Positions 30,861 to 32,556 of a stretch of 32,556 nucleotides of DNA are shown here, one piece after another (positions within the stretch are counted from its first letter, which is position 1; the number at the start of each line of letters is the position of its first letter). Origin of the DNA: Gammaproteobacteria bacterium (lineage in GTDB: Bacteria > Pseudomonadota > Gammaproteobacteria > Thiohalomonadales > Thiohalomonadaceae); contig JANJXC010000062.1 in NCBI GenBank assembly GCA_024709225.1, positions 1 to 32,556 of the forward strand, written 5' to 3'. A program made the position numbers and the translations under genes. The notes under the pieces are model-generated. The model was not told where the DNA came from, made no database searches, and saw only the letters and a program-made list of their open reading frames with translations.

Positions 30861-32152
30861 TGAATTCCCTGTTCACCAAGATCTTCCTCGCCTTCTGGCT
30901 GGCCGCGGTGCTGCTCGGTGCTACCCTGTTCGGTGTGTCGCGCCTGTTCGGCGGCGAGGTGATCGCCGAGGCGCAGCGGGCGCTGGAGAGCAGGGCGGTG
31001 ACGGCGGCGGCGCTGTGGCAGGAGGGTGGCATGATGGCCGCCGCGCGTTGGCTGCGCAGCCAGCCCGACAGCCTGCGCCTGCTCGATGCAAGCGGCGAAC
31101 CGGTCCTACGCCCGCACATGCCGCGTCATCCGCGCCTGCCGCAGGTCATCACGCCGGGCGTGCATCCGGCCGGGCGGGGCCGCGTAATCCTGGCGGCCGC
31201 GCTGCCGCACGTGGAGCCGCCGGCCTTTCTGGTGCAGGAGCTGGAGCCGGGACAACTGCCGCTGACGCCATGGTGGTTGCGCCTGCTGATCGCGGCCAGC
31301 GTGACCGGCCTGGTGAGCTATGGCCTCGCCGCCCTGCTCACGCGCCGCCTGCGCCGCCTGCGCCGCGCCGCCCAGGCCCTGGCCGCCGGCGATCTCTCCG
31401 TGCGCGTCGGCCGCAGCGGCGGCGATGAAGTGGAGGCGCTGGCGCGTGACTTCGATCAGATGACCGACCACCTGCGCGACCTGCTCGATGCGCAGAAGCG
31501 TCTGCTGCGCGATGTCTCCCACGAACTGCGCTCGCCGCTGGCGCGCCTGCGCATCGCCCTGGAACTGGCCGAGCGCGACAAGGAGAAGTCATTGCAGCGC
31601 ATCGCCAAGGAGGCCGACGAACTGGAGGCGTTGATCGCCGACGTGCTGTCGCTGGCGCGGCTGGAGTCGGGGCAGTCGGTACTGGAGCGGCGCGAGGTGG
31701 CGCTGCATGAGCTGATGCAGCAGATCGTCACCGATGCCGACTTCGAGGCCGAGGCCAGGGGATGCAGCGTGGACATCGGCGCCAACGACGCCGCCACCCT
31801 GTCCGGTGATCCGGTGCTGCTGCGCTCCGCCATAGAAAACGTCGTGCGCAATGCCGTGCGCCATACCGCGCCGGGAACGACGGTGACGGTCGAACTGCAC
31901 AACACGAACAACGCCGCAGTCATCACCGTACGCGATCAGGGCAGCGGTGTACCCGAGGAAGCCATCAGTCGCATGTTCGAACCCTTCACCCGCGTCGGCG
32001 AGGCGCGTGAACGCGGCAGCGGTGGCTACGGCCTCGGCCTCGCCATCACCGGCCGCGCCGTGCAGGCCCACGGCGGCAGTGTCAGCGCGGAGAACCATGC
32101 CGACGGTGGGTTGCTGGTCAGCATCCGCCTGCCGATTACGCCGCGCCCGTAA
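30860..32152 (+). CDS. cpxA: Sensor histidine kinase, CpxA-like
   Basis: The 430-residue inner-membrane kinase has two membrane helices (about residues 8-27 and 140-161) flanking a periplasmic domain of about 110 residues. A HAMP domain (LTRRLRRLRRAAQALAAGDLSVRV) is followed by the H-box RDVSHELRSPLARLR with H221, the N-box SAIENVVRNAVRHT and ATP-lid motifs DQGSGVP and GSGGYGLGLAI. All catalytic parts are intact, so it should phosphorylate the upstream regulator. The stop and start codons overlap (TGATG), indicating coupled translation. The periplasmic domain is shorter than in E. coli CpxA, and the signal is unknown. Confidence 0.93.
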   Translation: MNSLFTKIFLAFWLAAVLLGATLFGVSRLFGGEVIAEAQRALESRAVTAAALWQEGGMMAAARWLRSQPDSLRLLDASGEPVLRPHMPRHPRLPQVITPGVHPAGRGRVILAAALPHVEPPAFLVQELEPGQLPLTPWWLRLLIAASVTGLVSYGLAALLTRRLRRLRRAAQALAAGDLSVRVGRSGGDEVEALARDFDQMTDHLRDLLDAQKRLLRDVSHELRSPLARLRIALELAERDKEKSLQRIAKEADELEALIADVLSLARLESGQSVLERREVALHELMQQIVTDADFEAEARGCSVDIGANDAATLSGDPVLLRSAIENVVRNAVRHTAPGTTVTVELHNTNNAAVITVRDQGSGVPEEAISRMFEPFTRVGEARERGSGGYGLGLAITGRAVQAHGGSVSAENHADGGLLVSIRLPITPRP

Positions 32153-32495
32153 CCAGCTTTACCTGCCAACCAATCTGTTTCTCTGCAGGAGCCGAATCCC
32201 CTCGGTGCGTCGATGCCTGCATTTGACTCCTGTTGCCCGCAGAGGAGACTTCATTAATTTGATCAATTCCAGATATACCTTGCGCGGCGCGGCCATCTAA
32301 GGGTTATCGGTAGCCGATGCCGTGGTGGCTTTTAATGTATTGATTCTGATGAGTGAATTATCCCGACGAATCCACCGATCTCACGGGATATCAGTCAAAC
32401 GACCGATAGGACTGATAGGCAGTCATTTTACGGTATATTCGCCCCAGGGCTCCCGCCAAAGCAGGACGCAACCGCCCGAAACCCAAGGTGTTTCT
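32153..32495. other. 343-bp stretch without a recognised gene
   Basis: No convincing coding region or terminator follows cpxA. The stretch contains a direct repeat GATAGG-N3-GATAGG and a weak hairpin GACTG-ATAGG-CAGTC (32410-32424) followed by ATTTTA. GATATCAGTCA at 32387-32397 recurs at 32522-32532. A -10-like TATATT lies at 32434-32439. Base composition is less GC-rich than in the genes. Confidence 0.5.
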
Positions 32496-32556
32496 ATGGA
32501 ATGGAACAATTCGCTGGCCGTGATATCAGTCATATGGCCGTCTAATCATCGTTATG
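32496..32556 (+). CDS. Possible 5' end of a gene cut by the window edge
   Basis: An ATG with AAGG 7 bases upstream opens a frame of 20 codons (start MEWNNSLAVISVIWP) to the end of the window. A -10-like TATATT lies 57 bases before it. The stretch is too short for any family call and may be chance. Confidence 0.25.
   Translation, partial: MEWNNSLAVISVIWPSNHRY

Noticed and set aside
32265..32272. TTGATCAA as an FNR site downstream of cpxA
   Set aside because: It is an 8-bp palindrome without the N4 spacer needed for FNR, and no gene start lies at a fitting distance.
32446..32490. Possible cyclic-di-GMP-I riboswitch (AGGGC ... AAAGCAGGACGCAA)
   Set aside because: The GGACGCAA core and a small stem resemble the 5' half, but the conserved GCAAAC segment and the whole 3' stem are missing. 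A covariance search with the Rfam c-di-GMP-I model would settle it.

Overview
The window is high-GC DNA from a free-living gammaproteobacterium. This is inferred from the gene order ybbP-ybbA<>tesA, an OxyR with cysteines at exactly 199 and 208, a CpxP-like gene divergent from a CpxRA-like pair, biosynthetic SpeA, and intergenic palindromes of the Pseudomonas-type REP/REPIN class. FNR/Anr-type boxes plus a rubrerythrin system suggest a facultative or micro-aerobic lifestyle, perhaps near the Chromatiales, but the exact taxon cannot be read from the sequence. Gene density is high and no tRNA, rRNA, CRISPR array, insertion sequence or phage gene was seen. It looks like chromosomal backbone peppered with small non-autonomous repeats.

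Layout. 1-3.3 kb: a secreted protein of unknown function, a DUF411 protein, two tandem small secreted paralogues, a four-helix membrane protein and a double-CDGSH iron-sulfur protein. 3.4-5.4 kb: FetAB-type ABC exporter and a DUF4124 protein. 5.6-9.0 kb: divergent speE/speA plus a tail-anchored protein, then a REPIN. 9.1-11.2 kb: a chemoreceptor. 11.4-13.8 kb: argS followed by a SPOR-domain protein. 13.9-17.7 kb: ybbP-ybbA, with ybbA sharing its start-codon bases with divergent tesA. 17.7-19.8 kb: an orphan NosD-like beta-helix protein and a coiled-coil protein. 19.8-21.3 kb: msrB, a TetR regulator and a DUF4426 protein in one row. 21.4-24.5 kb: a FapA-like protein and oxyR. 24.7-26.8 kb: rubrerythrin, rubredoxin and a rubredoxin reductase-like flavoprotein. 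26.8-28.7 kb: Sel1 protein, metallophosphoesterase and an unknown protein. 28.9-32.2 kb: an acyl-carrier-like protein without the prosthetic-group serine, a CpxP/Spy-like protein, and the CpxRA-like two-component system. The last 400 bp hold no convincing complete gene.

How it fits together. The clearest functional unit is peroxide defence. OxyR is followed by a near-consensus OxyR operator (three perfect half-sites and one 3-of-4, all at exact spacing) in front of rubrerythrin, then rubredoxin and its probable reductase, which would form an NAD(P)H to flavoprotein to rubredoxin to rubrerythrin to H2O2 electron chain. MsrB, the CDGSH protein and FetAB add oxidant and iron management. A second theme is oxygen-responsive control. 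Both the NosD-like gene and the serine-less carrier-like gene have FNR/Anr-type boxes placed about 41-43 bp upstream of the transcription start implied by a good -10 box, which is the geometry of class II activation. The CpxP-like gene diverges from cpxRA as in enterobacteria, with a GTGCA-N5-GTGCA direct repeat at CpxR-box spacing in between.

The intergenic spaces carry at least six families of small repeats: REPINs with compensating stem changes, a 110-bp element with about 24-bp inverted ends, seven-base tandem arrays that pair into hairpins, and three other palindrome families. Several sit between convergent genes, where they may act as terminators or mRNA-stability elements.
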